A stretch of 64,000 bases of DNA from Pseudopyrenochaeta lycopersici (Eukaryota; Ascomycota; Dothideomycetes; Pleosporales; Pseudopyrenochaetaceae). The stretch lies in assembly GCA_003313425.1 (NCBI GenBank), contig NHZP01000046.1:248001-312000 (forward strand), read 5' to 3'. Shown here piece by piece: positions 21,248-32,800 of this stretch (positions are counted from its first letter, which is position 1; the number at the start of each line of letters is the position of its first letter). The position numbers were made by a program, and so were the translations under genes. Below the pieces are notes generated by a model. That model did no database searches and was not told the origin of the DNA. It saw nothing but the letters and a program-made list of their open reading frames with translations.

Positions 21248-22930
21248 ATGGCGACACCGTGGCCTCAGCAGCCCGCATGGCCAACACCATTCCGCGAGCA
21301 CGCTACCCGCCTCAGCACCTACCTTCAGGACGCGCTGACCTGTATCGACCGCACGCAAAGCCAACCCGTGCCGGCAGACCTCGTCAAAGTCATTATCCAT
21401 GGCACGCTGACATTCATATTGAAAGTGCAACACGCCCCTGACCTCAACACGGTGTGCGACGCGCTTAGCATCCTGCAAACTGAAGCAAAGGCGACCTCGG
21501 ACAACACTGCGCGAATGCTCGATGCTGTCAAGCACGAGCTCAAGACCGAAATGAAGAACACCACCGACACCGTCCACGCCATCGCGGCAAACGTACAACT
21601 GAACATGAAAGCTGGAGAGGATGCAAAGACAGCCGCCAAGGAGGCGGTAGAGGTAGGTAAGGCCAATCTAGAGATGGCAAGACGAATCAAAAACGCAGGA
21701 CCGCAGACAGGTGGCGCGCTCAGCTATGCTGCGATGGCAGCGAGGGGTGCAACACTAGCAGGTACACCGAATACACAAGTTCCTAGAATGCCTTCCATGC
21801 AGACGCAGCGTGAAGTAGTAGTGACCATCAGAGACCCTAACACAGTGCAAAGCCTGCGGGCAATGAACCCACGCAACCTCAACGCGCATGTTGAGCGCGC
21901 CATCGCGCAGAGCGGAAACGAGAACATAGCCAGCATCAAGGTGCTCTCTTCGAACCAACTGAAAAGCGGTGACCTTAGCATCAAGACAGCTACCAGCATT
22001 GAGATAGAAGCACTAAAGCAATTCGCAGACGACTGGGTCCACCGCATCGGCAACAGAGCCACCATTCGGATCACAACCTACGGTATCATTGCCCACGGTA
22101 TGCGCACAAGCACAATAGACATAGACCGGTTCGAGGAAACAAGAGACCAGCTGCTACTAAACAACAAACCGTTCATCCCGCAGGCAGAGATCAAGTACAT
22201 AGGATGGCTTACGCGAAACGCGCCTACCAAGGCCACGACTAGCATCGTTATCGAGTTCAGCAAACCAGAGGACGCCAACAAGATAATTGACGAGGGTCTG
22301 ATCTGGCAGGGCGAGGTCTTTCAGTGTGAGCGATACGAGCGGCAGTGCCGAGTGAAGCAGTGCTTCAAGTGCCAACACTATGGTCACATAGGAACCCAGT
22401 GCAAGGCAACAATCGCATGTGGCTACTGCGCGCAAGAGCACGAGAGCCGCGACTGCCCGTCAAAACTAGATCGAGCCGTACCCAGGAAGTGCGCCATCTG
22501 CCGAGGCGAGCACGAAGCGTGGAGCTACCAGTGCCCCACCAGGAAAGAGGAGAGACTAAAAGCGAGGGCGGCATATGATGTGCGGCCATACTACCATCCA
22601 GTAACGGAGAAAGGAAGGACGATCCCACCAGAGGAACCGGTCACCAGCATCCGAAGGAATAGACTCACGCAAGCCGCTGCATCGACGCAGCCAGCACCGA
22701 TTACCAGGAACCGATCGCAGACTGAACGAGGACGGAAGAGGACAAATGCCGGAACCACCGAAGACCCAGCAGAGCAACAAACCCAGTCGACGCAACCAAG
22801 CGGCAGCCAAAGACCACAGAGGCACATCATACCTACCCGGAGAGCCATGGAAGCCACCGGTAACAACACCCAACAGCCACAAGGCGGCAATAGCCAGCAC
22901 ATGGAAATCGATTCCGAGGACGCAGCATGA
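21248..22930 (+). CDS. LINE 1 ORF1, Gag-like nucleic-acid-binding protein
   Basis: A 560-aa protein of the non-LTR ORF1 type, expected to bind and package the element RNA. The N-terminal 150 residues are helical and Ala/Lys-rich, possibly a coiled coil (KATSDNTARMLDAVKHELKT). A central RRM-like or Gag-like segment follows. Between about residues 368 and 440 are zinc knuckles: CFKCQHYGHIGTQC, then CGYCAQEHESRDC and CAICRGEHEAWSYQC. The C-terminal tail is basic and Gln/Pro/Thr-rich. The stop codon overlaps the ORF2 start (ATGA at 22927-22930). Confidence 0.9.
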   Translation: MATPWPQQPAWPTPFREHATRLSTYLQDALTCIDRTQSQPVPADLVKVIIHGTLTFILKVQHAPDLNTVCDALSILQTEAKATSDNTARMLDAVKHELKTEMKNTTDTVHAIAANVQLNMKAGEDAKTAAKEAVEVGKANLEMARRIKNAGPQTGGALSYAAMAARGATLAGTPNTQVPRMPSMQTQREVVVTIRDPNTVQSLRAMNPRNLNAHVERAIAQSGNENIASIKVLSSNQLKSGDLSIKTATSIEIEALKQFADDWVHRIGNRATIRITTYGIIAHGMRTSTIDIDRFEETRDQLLLNNKPFIPQAEIKYIGWLTRNAPTKATTSIVIEFSKPEDANKIIDEGLIWQGEVFQCERYERQCRVKQCFKCQHYGHIGTQCKATIACGYCAQEHESRDCPSKLDRAVPRKCAICRGEHEAWSYQCPTRKEERLKARAAYDVRPYYHPVTEKGRTIPPEEPVTSIRRNRLTQAAASTQPAPITRNRSQTERGRKRTNAGTTEDPAEQQTQSTQPSGSQRPQRHIIPTRRAMEATGNNTQQPQGGNSQHMEIDSEDAA

Positions 22931-25900
22931 ATAAACACAACAGACTGAACATACTACAGTACAACGTACGCAAATCGAGGGATATGGTTATGGCATCGCT
23001 ACTACGCGACCCACAGATCCACGAATTCGACATCATCGCCATCCAAGAGCCGTGGACAAATCCGTACACAGCGACAACACACCACCCAGCCAAGGATAGA
23101 TTCCACCTTTGCTACCCAACAGGAGATGCGGAAGGTGCAGCCAGGGTCTGTTTCTTTATCAACAAGAGGCTGGATCAGACAAAGTGGCGCTTCGAGGAGC
23201 AAACAAGAGATATCTGCTCCATAGTGATAGAACCCAATAATGAAGGACAAGAAGAACGACGACTCGTGGTCCACAACGTCTACAACCTGCCCAGAACCAG
23301 GAGAAACAGAAGAAGCACGATACCTAAAGCACGCGAGGCACTGGATAGACACCAGACAGCCGAACAGATACTGCTGGGCGACTTCAACCTGCACCATCCT
23401 TTGTGGGAAGGGCTGAACAAAGGAGAGACTGACCCAGAGGCAGAAGACCTGATAGATATCATAGGAGATTTTGCACTACATAGCACTCTCCCGCCGGGCA
23501 CGGTCACGTTCGAAGAACGCCGGACACGGTCCGCAATCGACCTCTGCTACGTCACGACAGGGCTCATCGACAGAGTCATCAAAAGCGAGGTAGACAGAAA
23601 CCTGGACCACGACTCAGACCATCTACCCATCAGCACAGCGCTCGATTTAAGAATACAACAGCTCGAGAAGAAGTCACGGAAAGCATGGAAGCGGCTAGAC
23701 GAGAATGCGTACATGAAAGCGCTGAGGCAGTCCCTTCCTGCACTCCGAAGACCTCTCACGAAGACAGCCCTCGACACATACACTGGTGGAGTAGCCGCCG
23801 CCATCCAAGACGCAATCAGCAAGGCAGTGCCGGAAACATACCCCTCCTGTTACTCACGAGAGGGATGGACAGAGGAATGCGCAGCGGTGCTCGCGGAGAC
23901 AAAACGGCTGAAGAGAGCACACAGCCGACTCCATACAGAAGAGACATGGGAAGCATACCGCACCTCGAGGAATCACAAAGCAAGGACAGTTCGCAAAGCA
24001 CTGCGCAATACGCACCGAGAGCGTATAGAGAGGGCTGCAGAGTCACCGGAATCGTTTTGGAAGCTGGCAAAGTGGGCGAGAACAAGACACAATCAGTCGG
24101 CCAGGACGACACCGGCCATACGTCACCCAGATACACAGCAGGAGCTGACCGAGCCTGCAGACAAGGCAGAACTGTTCCGGGACGTTTTCTTTCCGACGCC
24201 GCCCGAAGCAGATCTGGAAGACATACGGAATGCTGAATACAGCAGCCAGATCGAAATGCCCCCAATCGAGGAGAAAGAGGTCCGGACTGCCATCCGAGCG
24301 GCATCGCCGCTCAAGGCCCCAGGTCCGGATGGCATCACGAACAAGGCGCTGCAGACCGGCGTCGACCTGATCGCAGCTCACCTCACGAGGATCTTCAACC
24401 AGAGTCTGAAGCTAGGATACTGCCCAAGCGCCTTTCGGGAATCCATCACAGCAGTCCTTCGCAAACCAGATAAAGCCAACTACGCGATCCCCAAGGCATA
24501 CCGTCCGATAGCACTGCTCAACACCATTGGCAAGATCATGGATGCTGTAATCGCCCGAAGGCTCAGCTACCTAGTAGAAACGCACCACGTGCTTCCACCA
24601 CAACACATGGGCGGAAGGAAGCACCGATCCACCGAACACGCACTGCACGCCGTCACTGCGAGGATCTACGATAGATGGAACCAGGGAACTGCTGGCCAGG
24701 TGGCCAGCCTCCTGCTACTGGACGTGTCTGGCGCTTTCGACAACGTATCCCACAAACGCCTCTTGCACAACCTGCGAAAGCGAAAGGTCGATGAGAAAAT
24801 AGTCCGATGGATAGCGAGCTTCTTAAGCGATAGACATACGCACATAATGGTCGATGGGTTCAAGTCTGAACCATATGCAATTAATACCGGCATTCCTCAA
24901 GGCTCGCCGCTCTCTCCCATGCTTTACCTCTTTTACAATGCGGACCTGATCGAGCTGTGCAGCGAAGCAACAGACGCGATGTCGACAGGATATATCGATG
25001 ATGTCGCCATCCTCGCGTGGGCCAACACCACGGAACGGACGTGCCAGGCACTGAGCACGATACTGGAGAAAGCACAGCGATGGGCCTGCACACATGCATC
25101 GGTCTTCGCGCCAGACAAGTTTCAGCTGACACACTTCACAAGGACGCTCAAGAGCATTGATACAGACGCTTCCATCCGAACCGAATGGGGCGAGATCAAA
25201 CCGTCAAAAACATGCAAGTACCTCGGGGTAACCATGGACGCCAGGCTGAATTGGAGGGACCACGTGGAGACCATCAAGCAGAAAGTGACACGCACAGTAC
25301 ACACACTGAGCAGCTTGGGAAATTCCACCTGGGGCGTCCGACTACAGGACATGCGCAAATTGTACGAGGCTATCGCGATCCCGCAGATGATGTACGCTTG
25401 CTCGATCTGGTCCAACGCAAATCTGCACGACAGGACCCGCACGTATACACACAAGACAATAGACGCTTTGCGCAGCATCCAAGCAAGAGCAGCCAGAAGC
25501 ATGAGCGGAGCATACAAAGCCACATCGACGGCAGCTCTGAACGTCGAGGCCTTCCTACTCCCCGTTGAACAGCAGGTCTGGAGACACAACGCAGACACCA
25601 TCACTCGACTGTCCTCTAGCCGGGAGATTGCGAAGACCGCGGGTTTCGAACTAAGCGAGTATGGACCCGTAGTTGCAAAGAACAACCGCAGGCCGCGCAT
25701 GAGCCCCTGGCAGAGAGTCTGCGAGGAACTGAGAAGCAAGCAAGTACGCGATCTCGACAAACAAGAGCCTATTCCACCATTCATCACGCCGCCATGGCGA
25801 CGAGGGCCGCAGACATATATCGATGGCGACGCCGACAAGGCCCGTGATCGTCACAACCGAGAATGCGCAACGGGCAAGAGCCTCAGCATCTACACAGACG

Positions 25901-26826
25901 GTAGCGGCATCGACGGCGAGATCGGCTCGGCAGCGGTGTGCCCACTCACGCAACAAACACGATCTGTGCATATGGGCTCGGACACAGTGTCAACAGTGTA
26001 TGCAGCAGAGCTGCAGGGCATCAGTTTAGCACTGCAAATCGCGAAGGGGTATGTAGACGAAACCGGCGCACGCAAAGACATAGCCATATACACGGATAAC
26101 CAGGCTGCCATATGGTCTATCACCAAGGCGGAGGGACGATCAGGCGCATACATCCTGGCAGACATCGCACAACAAGTCCAGGAACTCCAGGACAAGGGAA
26201 GATCTGTGACGGTTAGATGGGTGCCAGCCCACGTAGGCATCCCAGGAAATGAAGCCGCCGACCAGGCCGCCAAGGAGGCCACCGGTTGGAGGGAGAATGG
26301 ACGCAGAGCGCAACCAGCAGATCCGCCTCCCCAGCTGTACCCACTCAGGACAACGCTCAGAAGATGGTGCAAGACTCAAGCGGAGCGACAATGGATAAGG
26401 GCATGGAGGGAAGACAAGAAGGGCCGCGCGACGTACAGACACACGCCGACGCCTACTAAGAAAGTACTGCAGCTCCACGAGAGGCTCAGCAAGAAGGAAA
26501 GCGCGTTGCTGGTGCAGCTGCGAACCGAGATGATCGGTCTCAACGACTTCCTCTTCAAACGACAGGTTCCGGACATCACTAGCCCCGGCTGCAGCTGTGG
26601 AGAGAGACGACAGACCGTCGCCCACGTCCTGCTCCGCTGCAGCAAGTATAAGGACCTCCGGAACCGCATCTTCGCCAACCTTTCCGGACGCCACAGCCTT
26701 AGGACGATCCTGAGCAAGCCACAGCTAGCCACTAAAGCCATCGAGTATATGGAACAAACGCAGATCCTTGGGCAAAGGGGGATCAGAGATATGCAGACGA
26801 CGTCGAGCACTGGGGGGAGACTGTAG
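22927..26826 (+). CDS. LINE 1 ORF2: APE endonuclease-reverse transcriptase-RNase H
   Basis: A 1299-aa polyprotein for target-primed reverse transcription. The endonuclease domain shows LQYNVRKS, AIQEPW, LLGDFNLHHPLW and SDHLPI. The RT domain shows KAPGPDGI, YRPIALLNTIGK, LLLLDVSGAFDNVSH, GIPQGSPLSPMLYLFYNA and the catalytic YIDD, then KYLGVTMD. RNase H shows SIYTDGSGIDG, YAAELQGIS, IYTDNQAAI and VRWVPAHVGIPGNEAADQ. A final CSCGERRQTVAHVLLRC zinc motif is present. No stops occur. Translation probably depends on reinitiation at the ATGA overlap with ORF1. Confidence 0.95.
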   Translation: MNKHNRLNILQYNVRKSRDMVMASLLRDPQIHEFDIIAIQEPWTNPYTATTHHPAKDRFHLCYPTGDAEGAARVCFFINKRLDQTKWRFEEQTRDICSIVIEPNNEGQEERRLVVHNVYNLPRTRRNRRSTIPKAREALDRHQTAEQILLGDFNLHHPLWEGLNKGETDPEAEDLIDIIGDFALHSTLPPGTVTFEERRTRSAIDLCYVTTGLIDRVIKSEVDRNLDHDSDHLPISTALDLRIQQLEKKSRKAWKRLDENAYMKALRQSLPALRRPLTKTALDTYTGGVAAAIQDAISKAVPETYPSCYSREGWTEECAAVLAETKRLKRAHSRLHTEETWEAYRTSRNHKARTVRKALRNTHRERIERAAESPESFWKLAKWARTRHNQSARTTPAIRHPDTQQELTEPADKAELFRDVFFPTPPEADLEDIRNAEYSSQIEMPPIEEKEVRTAIRAASPLKAPGPDGITNKALQTGVDLIAAHLTRIFNQSLKLGYCPSAFRESITAVLRKPDKANYAIPKAYRPIALLNTIGKIMDAVIARRLSYLVETHHVLPPQHMGGRKHRSTEHALHAVTARIYDRWNQGTAGQVASLLLLDVSGAFDNVSHKRLLHNLRKRKVDEKIVRWIASFLSDRHTHIMVDGFKSEPYAINTGIPQGSPLSPMLYLFYNADLIELCSEATDAMSTGYIDDVAILAWANTTERTCQALSTILEKAQRWACTHASVFAPDKFQLTHFTRTLKSIDTDASIRTEWGEIKPSKTCKYLGVTMDARLNWRDHVETIKQKVTRTVHTLSSLGNSTWGVRLQDMRKLYEAIAIPQMMYACSIWSNANLHDRTRTYTHKTIDALRSIQARAARSMSGAYKATSTAALNVEAFLLPVEQQVWRHNADTITRLSSSREIAKTAGFELSEYGPVVAKNNRRPRMSPWQRVCEELRSKQVRDLDKQEPIPPFITPPWRRGPQTYIDGDADKARDRHNRECATGKSLSIYTDGSGIDGEIGSAAVCPLTQQTRSVHMGSDTVSTVYAAELQGISLALQIAKGYVDETGARKDIAIYTDNQAAIWSITKAEGRSGAYILADIAQQVQELQDKGRSVTVRWVPAHVGIPGNEAADQAAKEATGWRENGRRAQPADPPPQLYPLRTTLRRWCKTQAERQWIRAWREDKKGRATYRHTPTPTKKVLQLHERLSKKESALLVQLRTEMIGLNDFLFKRQVPDITSPGCSCGERRQTVAHVLLRCSKYKDLRNRIFANLSGRHSLRTILSKPQLATKAIEYMEQTQILGQRGIRDMQTTSSTGGRL

Positions 26827-27830
26827 GTACAGTGGACGCGACAGACGAGGCAAGGAACCTCTACGAGCCTAGAAATACGGTATTCAGTTAGTAGAACCGC
26901 TATCAAGATGAGGTGGGGACCAAATTGTAGATAGTGGTTGAGTGAAAACGACAGGTGTCGGGGACAGCTGGTCCTCATAGATAGGATAAAGTGGGGCGGC
27001 GCGGACGTTGATCCGCGCCGCGTCGGCTGTCTGCCACGCCTGCCACACCGGGCATAGCTGCGCAGCACGCGGCTGAAACCGAGTAGGAATAAATCCAATC
27101 CAATCCAATCCAGAGCCCACCTTTTCTCTCTCAACCACTATCTAAATATGGTGCCAGGCCCATCTAGATATTGGTTCTAATACTAATGTGCACCATCTTC
27201 TAGGCTTCGTAGAGGCGCTCTTGCCTCGTTTGTCGTGTCCGCATACCTACAGTCTCCCCCCAGCGCTCGGCTTCATCTACGCGTCTGCGATCCCGTCTTG
27301 CCCAAGGATCTGCGTCTGTTCTATAAACTGGATGGCTTTGGTGGCTAATTGTGGCTTGTTAAGGATGGCCCGGAGGTTGTGTCGTCCTGCGCGGTTGCCG
27401 AATACCTGGTTCCGGAGGTCCTTGTGCGTTCGGCAGTGGAGCAGAACGTGGGCCACGGTCTGTCTTATGGCTCCGCAATCACATCGGGAGCTGGTTATAC
27501 CTGGCACTTTGCGACTGAAGAGGAAGTCTCTCAGTCCGATCTTTTCGGTCCTTAGTTGTACGAGGAGAGCGCTGTCCCGTTTTCTGAGTCCTTCGTGTAG
27601 CTTGAGAACTTTCTTTGTGGGTGCCGGTGTGTTCCTGAACGTAGCCCGGCCCTTCTTGTCTTTCCACCACCTTGCATTCCAATCTCGTTCTGCCTGCTGT
27701 TTGCACCTTCTCAGTGTGGTCTTGAGTGGGAAGAGCTTCGGGGGTTCCTCTGCGGCTGGACCTCTCCTGCCGTCCTCTCTCCATCCTGTAGCTTCTTTTG
27801 CAGCTCTGTCCGCTGCTCCGGAAGGCAGTG

Positions 27831-28698
27831 AAGAGTTCAGATGGCTGGTCCATCTCTCACAATGAGGCTCTCCCGTACTCTACCTTGCTACACTGTCTTA
27901 AAAGGTTGGGGCAAATCACGGGTTTTCGGCAAGTGACTCGTCCTTATTCGCTACGATATGGCGGAGGGAAGGCTTTCAATGAAAACGGGAAGCCCTGGGC
28001 GGCTGTAGTAGGCAGATGTGGTGTTAACGCATAAGCCAGGCAATGTCAGCGAGGCGATGCAGAACTTGATGATGGGGCACGCCAGCATAGCAACATTCTT
28101 GAGACATTATCTTTCGCGACGCATTACGGTCGACACGCAAGCTGTCGTGCGAGGCATCCAGCCGCAGGATGCGCTTATGCGGGCTGCATGTACCATGAGC
28201 CGTTCGATCGATCGTCGACGACCACAACGACTTACCTTAGAAGAATCTTCTTCGGTTAACAATCATCCTATTATACGTTCGCTGCTCAACAGAAGGAAAG
28301 AGATGAAGCGCCGCCTTGAGAATGCCACCAAGCATCCGGACTACATACAATTAAATTTGGAGATCAACCGTGAGAGGCAGCACCGGCGACATGTACTCTT
28401 GAAAGAGAAGAAGGAGCGCTGGGAGTACGAACAGCCTGTGCGTGATGTCGAACAGCAACTTGCTGGCACCAAGATCGATGTGCACCAAACAACACTTCCC
28501 GACACGATGCTGCCAGCACAAAGAGAGTTAGCTGATTCCGTCCTTTCTCAACCGAGATCCTCTATAGAGGAGGAGGTATGCAGGCGTAACACGGCTATTC
28601 GGGCTGTCACGCTGTATGCGGGGAAGAGGGTGCGATGTCCACTGCAACCTCCCCACAGATATTGGCTACCGCCGATGTATGCCCTCGATTACTCTTGA
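27831..28698 (+). pseudogene. DUF3435 tyrosine recombinase, C-terminal fragment
   Basis: The frame runs SDGWSISHNEALPYSTLL, then RLGQITGFRQVTRPYSLRYG and GGKAFNENG. After a 52-nt intron (27988-28039, whose donor now reads GG instead of GT) it continues NVSEAMQNLMMGHASIAT, FLRHYLSRRITVDTQAV and RGIQPQDALMRAACTMSR. This is the C-terminal catalytic part of DUF3435 proteins, with the Arg of LRYG, the GH and the RHY tyrosine. That fungal family includes Crypton-like recombinases and captains of giant Starship elements. The N-terminal half is absent, cut at the old LINE boundary. A long charged tail follows (KEKKERWEYEQPVRDVEQQL). Confidence 0.75.
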
Positions 28699-28947
28699 GT
28701 GTTGTTTCACATACGCTACACATACTTTGTTGCCGCGAGTCACATGGCCTGATGCTGCGAGATACTACCTGAGTGATGAAGGATATGGTTACTGAGAATT
28801 AGACCGATGACGTTGGTATGATGAATATGATGCTGAGTGGTGGTGAGTGGCGCTGAGTGGTGCGAAGTGGTGACGATGCCGATGCTGAGTGGTGACGAGC
28901 GAACAAGACTTTGTCGTCAGCACCACTTGATTGAGGAATAGCTCGAA
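28699..28947. other. Low-complexity spacer
   Basis: Spacer between the recombinase remnant and repeat R2. It contains imperfect GATGCTGAGTGGTG-like reiterations at about 28830-28900. No gene is seen. Confidence 0.5.
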
Positions 28948-29494
28948 GCGTTCATATCTCATGTGACTATCTCATACAGTGGAAGAATAAAAAGAACGTC
29001 GAGTCCGCATGCGAATCACGTTCTGCGAGCAGTGCAGCCTCCCCACCAATACACTCCTCGCCTAATATTCGCTCACATTTTGTTGTGATGCTCTTGACGT
29101 CTGGAAACTCTCGCTTCAATGGGCTCGTGTCTAGAGATGCGTAGCTGCTGGCAGATCTGAATGCTCTAGTAAGACTCATTCACTGCCCGTTGCAAGCCGG
29201 CTCATGCGGATAGCAAACAATCTTCTCACTGGCGATGAAGTTGAGCTACTAACGTATCAGAGAGAAGCGCAGGAGATCCTCTGGAAATGGTTCGGCGAAG
29301 CACGTTCGGTCCAGCCTCCTAACATTATAGAACGGCTTTTGATGTTGTGAGGACCTCTTTCGGGCCCTGAGACGGCGCTATATATAGCTAACGTTACTGG
29401 TAATAGAACAGCCCGAAAAGCAAAGGAGCCCGAATGAAAAACTGCACAGATCAAGTCCAATCTATTTTTAGGGACTCACAGGATGGTACTGCCA
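28948..29494 (-). repeat. Dispersed repeat R2, copy 3
   Basis: Reverse complement of 13256-13802 with the same length. It is cut at 29494, exactly where the GATT tail of LINE 2 begins, so LINE 2 inserted into R2. Copy 1 shows that R2 extends at least 130 bp further on that side. R2 here lies 250 bp after a DUF3435 remnant. Confidence 0.9.

Positions 29495-29550
<56 letters not shown>
29495..29550. repeat. (GATT)n tail of LINE 2
   Basis: About 56 bp of perfect GATT units at the junction between repeat R2 and the LINE 2 3' UTR. It serves as the element's 3' tail. Confidence 0.9.
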
Positions 29551-29842
29551 CTTACGCCACAGGGTGCCCAGAAGGCCCATAGGCTGACTATCCCATCTGA
29601 CCTAATCGCTTAGACCTCGGTACGCCCACGCTTCATTCCAAGCCCAAAGCAGCTTCGTCCCTCTCGACTCTGACCTCTCTACTCCTTGTAGTTATACCGT
29701 CCAGGACCTGCCTTACTCTTGTCCCCACGGTCCTTCGTATCCGAGAGCCGTTTCCCGACCGTCGACCTTCTCATTACCGGCTGGCCAACTTCGAGTCCGC
29801 GAGGATATAACCTGTGGCCTGGAGGGTCCTACAGTATCGCGT

Positions 29843-32800
29843 TCACCCTAGGTGTCCAGTGGCAATAACAAACTCGACAGTCCTGTTGAGCACATTGAGG
29901 TTAGGTTTCCAAGACTCCGCCTTTCCATCCAGTGGTTCGCCCGAGGGTAGCCGTTGTTCCGACCGTCCTCCTAAGAAGAAGGACAGGTCGCCCCACCTGT
30001 TACCTGCGACTTTCCGTAGTGCCGGACGGAGCTCGTCCCATCGTGAACATTCGAAGAGGAAGTGGCGAACAGTTTCTGGGGTCTGTCTTTCACACTCGCA
30101 TAAGTCTGAATTCGTGGCGCCTATTTTCGCAAGGTAACTCTTGAGCCGACTCTTTCCAGTGCGTAGTTGGCACAGTATCGCTGCTTTCTTATATGTGAGG
30201 TTGTCGTACATGATTCGCGTGTGTCGGCCAGGTAGTGCTGCGTCTAGGGGTACCGGCTTATCCAGTTTTGTCCTTGGTAAGAGGGCGTGAATCCTTTTCA
30301 GCGCCGACGGTAGTGTGAGTCCGGATATCGGCGGCAGGTCTTCACTTGTCGCTTTCTTTGCTAGGTCATCTGCTTTCTCACTTCCTGTGATTTTCGCGTG
30401 TGCGGGGACCCATTGGACACGAACATCTGGCCCTCCTCGTCTTCTTAAGTCTAGTACGGTGTTCACGATCAGCCGAATCACGGCTTGACCACTCTGGCGA
30501 GAAGGTCGCTCCACTGCTCTAATGGCTGTCTGACTGTCGCTTACTATCACATAGGTGAGATCTCTGGCCCTGTCTCTGAATCGGGCAATCGTGTCGGGAG
30601 ACCAAATGGCTGAGATGAGTTCGAGTGCGGCTTGAATTGCTATGAGCTCGACGTGGCTCGCTGTGTATCCGTCGTTTTGCCCGACTCTGATAGCCTCACC
30701 GTGTTCTGCAACTGTATTGTCTTGTCTTCTGGCCGAATGGTAGACGCCGACTCCTGCGTTGTTCTTTCGGTATGAGGCATCCACAAAGATTTTTAAATCT
30801 TCAGATTCGTCTGCCCACTTCTTTGCTTCTTCTCTACTAAGGATGTTGGCTTTTAATCCTTGTTGCCACGGGGGTATGCAGAACGGATCAATCCTCTCCA
30901 GCCCAATAAGATTAACTGACTCCAGTTTCGCTGCCACTTGCTGGAGCGGTGAAGGAAAGCGCTTGTTCTTCGTGTCTATACCCTTGCGTATCTTCCACCA
31001 CGGATGATTTGCCGGGAGGGTGTGGCACTTGACGTAGAAGTTGTATTTCTGTCTGCACAGGCGCGTCTCGAGTTGTTCGATATCCGCTTCCACTTCGGCC
31101 CTGGTTAGCGCCACGGTACGAAAGGCTCCTATTATCGCTTGCGTTCCAATCCGCTGGATCTGGTTTAGCATCCTGATGGTCCGACTTGTCAGACTCATAG
31201 ACCATATCGGGGACGCATAGTCGACCGTGGGTGTCACTGTTGCGGTGAACAGTTGCCTAGCTGCTCCTACCGTCATCCCTTTCATGCGCTTCAGAGCTAG
31301 TGCTGCCCTCACGCCTCTCTTGGTGGCTCTGGCCGCATGTTGGTGAAACCGAAGTTTCTGATCGAAGACCACCCCAAGGATTTTGACCTCCGATTGTGGA
31401 TGGATTGCTTCTCCATTGACGACGATCGGCCGGTTTGATGTTGCATTGTTCCTGCGTGTGAAGTGGATGAAGGCCGTTTTATCAGCTTCAAATGAGGCAC
31501 CGCTCTTCCGCGCCCATTGCTCTGCTTTTGCTACTACTGTTTCTTGTAGCAAAGAGGTGTTTTCCTCTGCTGACGCCCCAGTGACCCAAGCAGTGTAGTC
31601 GTCTACAAAAGCTATTGCCCCTTTATTGCGGTTTATCTTGGATGAGACCAAGCCCGCATTGAAGTAAAGGAACAAGATGGGAGATAGCGGGGACCCCTGG
31701 GGTAGCCCTGCCTGCGGTAGGTCCATTATCTCCGTAGTATCGCCATTCACTACCACTGACGCTTTTCGTTGGCTGCAGAAGTTGACGATCCAGTCCACTA
31801 ATCGGCCAGGGATTCTCCTGTCCTGTAGTCTTCTAGCAAGCACAGTAACATCAACGCCATTGTAAGCGCCCTTTACATCGAAACTAACTAAGCTCAGAAC
31901 TCTTCTGTCTCTCCAGGCTTGGAAGACGCTTTCTTGGAGAATAGTCAAGGCTTGAGCTGTCGATCTTCCTTTTCTTGCCCCAAAATGGCTCTTCGGAAGC
32001 AGACGATGCGTCTCCGCTAGGAACGACAATCTTTCTGCTACCACTGCTTCTAGGTTCTTCCCCAAGGTAGCGAGGAGGGAGATAGGTCGGTATGCCTTTG
32101 CTACCGTATAATCCGATTTGTTTGGCTTCCGCAGAGGCACAATCTTCGCAGTCTTCCATGCCCTAGGGAGTGTCGCGGTCTCGAGGGATACTCTGAACAA
32201 CGCTACTATGTGGTGTTTGAGGACTGGCCACAGTTGTTGCCACACAATGGCTGGAAAGTCGTCAGGTCCTGGTGCCTTGTATGGACTGGACGCGAATATT
32301 GCCCTGTGCACTTCGGTTTCCGACAGTGGTTCCATTGGCAGGGTCTCGCCGGATCCCTCTTCCTCCTGGTCCTCCACGATATCCGCTGGAGGTTTGAAGA
32401 ACTCTCCTAGTAAACATCTTGCGATGTCACTGTTAGATGTGCTGAGCCCAACGTCTGTCCTAAGAGATGGTATCCTTGCAAAGGCAGTGCTATGTGATGG
32501 ATCCAAGTAACGGGCTATGTCCCAGATGTTCCGAGATTCAGCAACAAAGCCCTGCCAGTGAGTCTTCCTTTGATTTCTGATGGCGTCGTGGTATCTCTTC
32601 CGATAGGTTTCTGTCATGTGTTGGAGGTGTGGGTCAACCATGTTCGCTCTCCGTGCTGCTCTTGCCCTATTACGCCAGTAGGTGTAGCTTTTCCTAAGCT
32701 CCGTCAAGTCTTCCGTCCACCATCTCTTCGTATATTGTGATGGCCTGGCTACTGGGACGTGTTTCTCGATTATTGGCCCCACGCATTCAGTGATGAACTG

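Larger units (their letters stand above)
21120..27109 (+). mobile_element. Full-length Tad-like LINE 1 with 13-bp target-site duplication
   Basis: The element is flanked by the direct repeat CCAGAGCCCACCT at 21107-21119 and 27110-27122. It ends in a short (AATCC)3-type tail. Both ORFs are open and the gene order is ORF1 (Gag-like) then ORF2 (endonuclease-RT-RNase H). It is inserted in the 3' UTR of the older LINE. The perfect duplication and intact frames indicate a recent, possibly active, copy. Confidence 0.95.

Noticed and set aside
27831..29494. A complete Starship giant element
   Set aside because: Only the C-terminal part of a DUF3435 protein is present, truncated by a LINE; there is no full captain, no 5' terminal position and no identifiable element ends.
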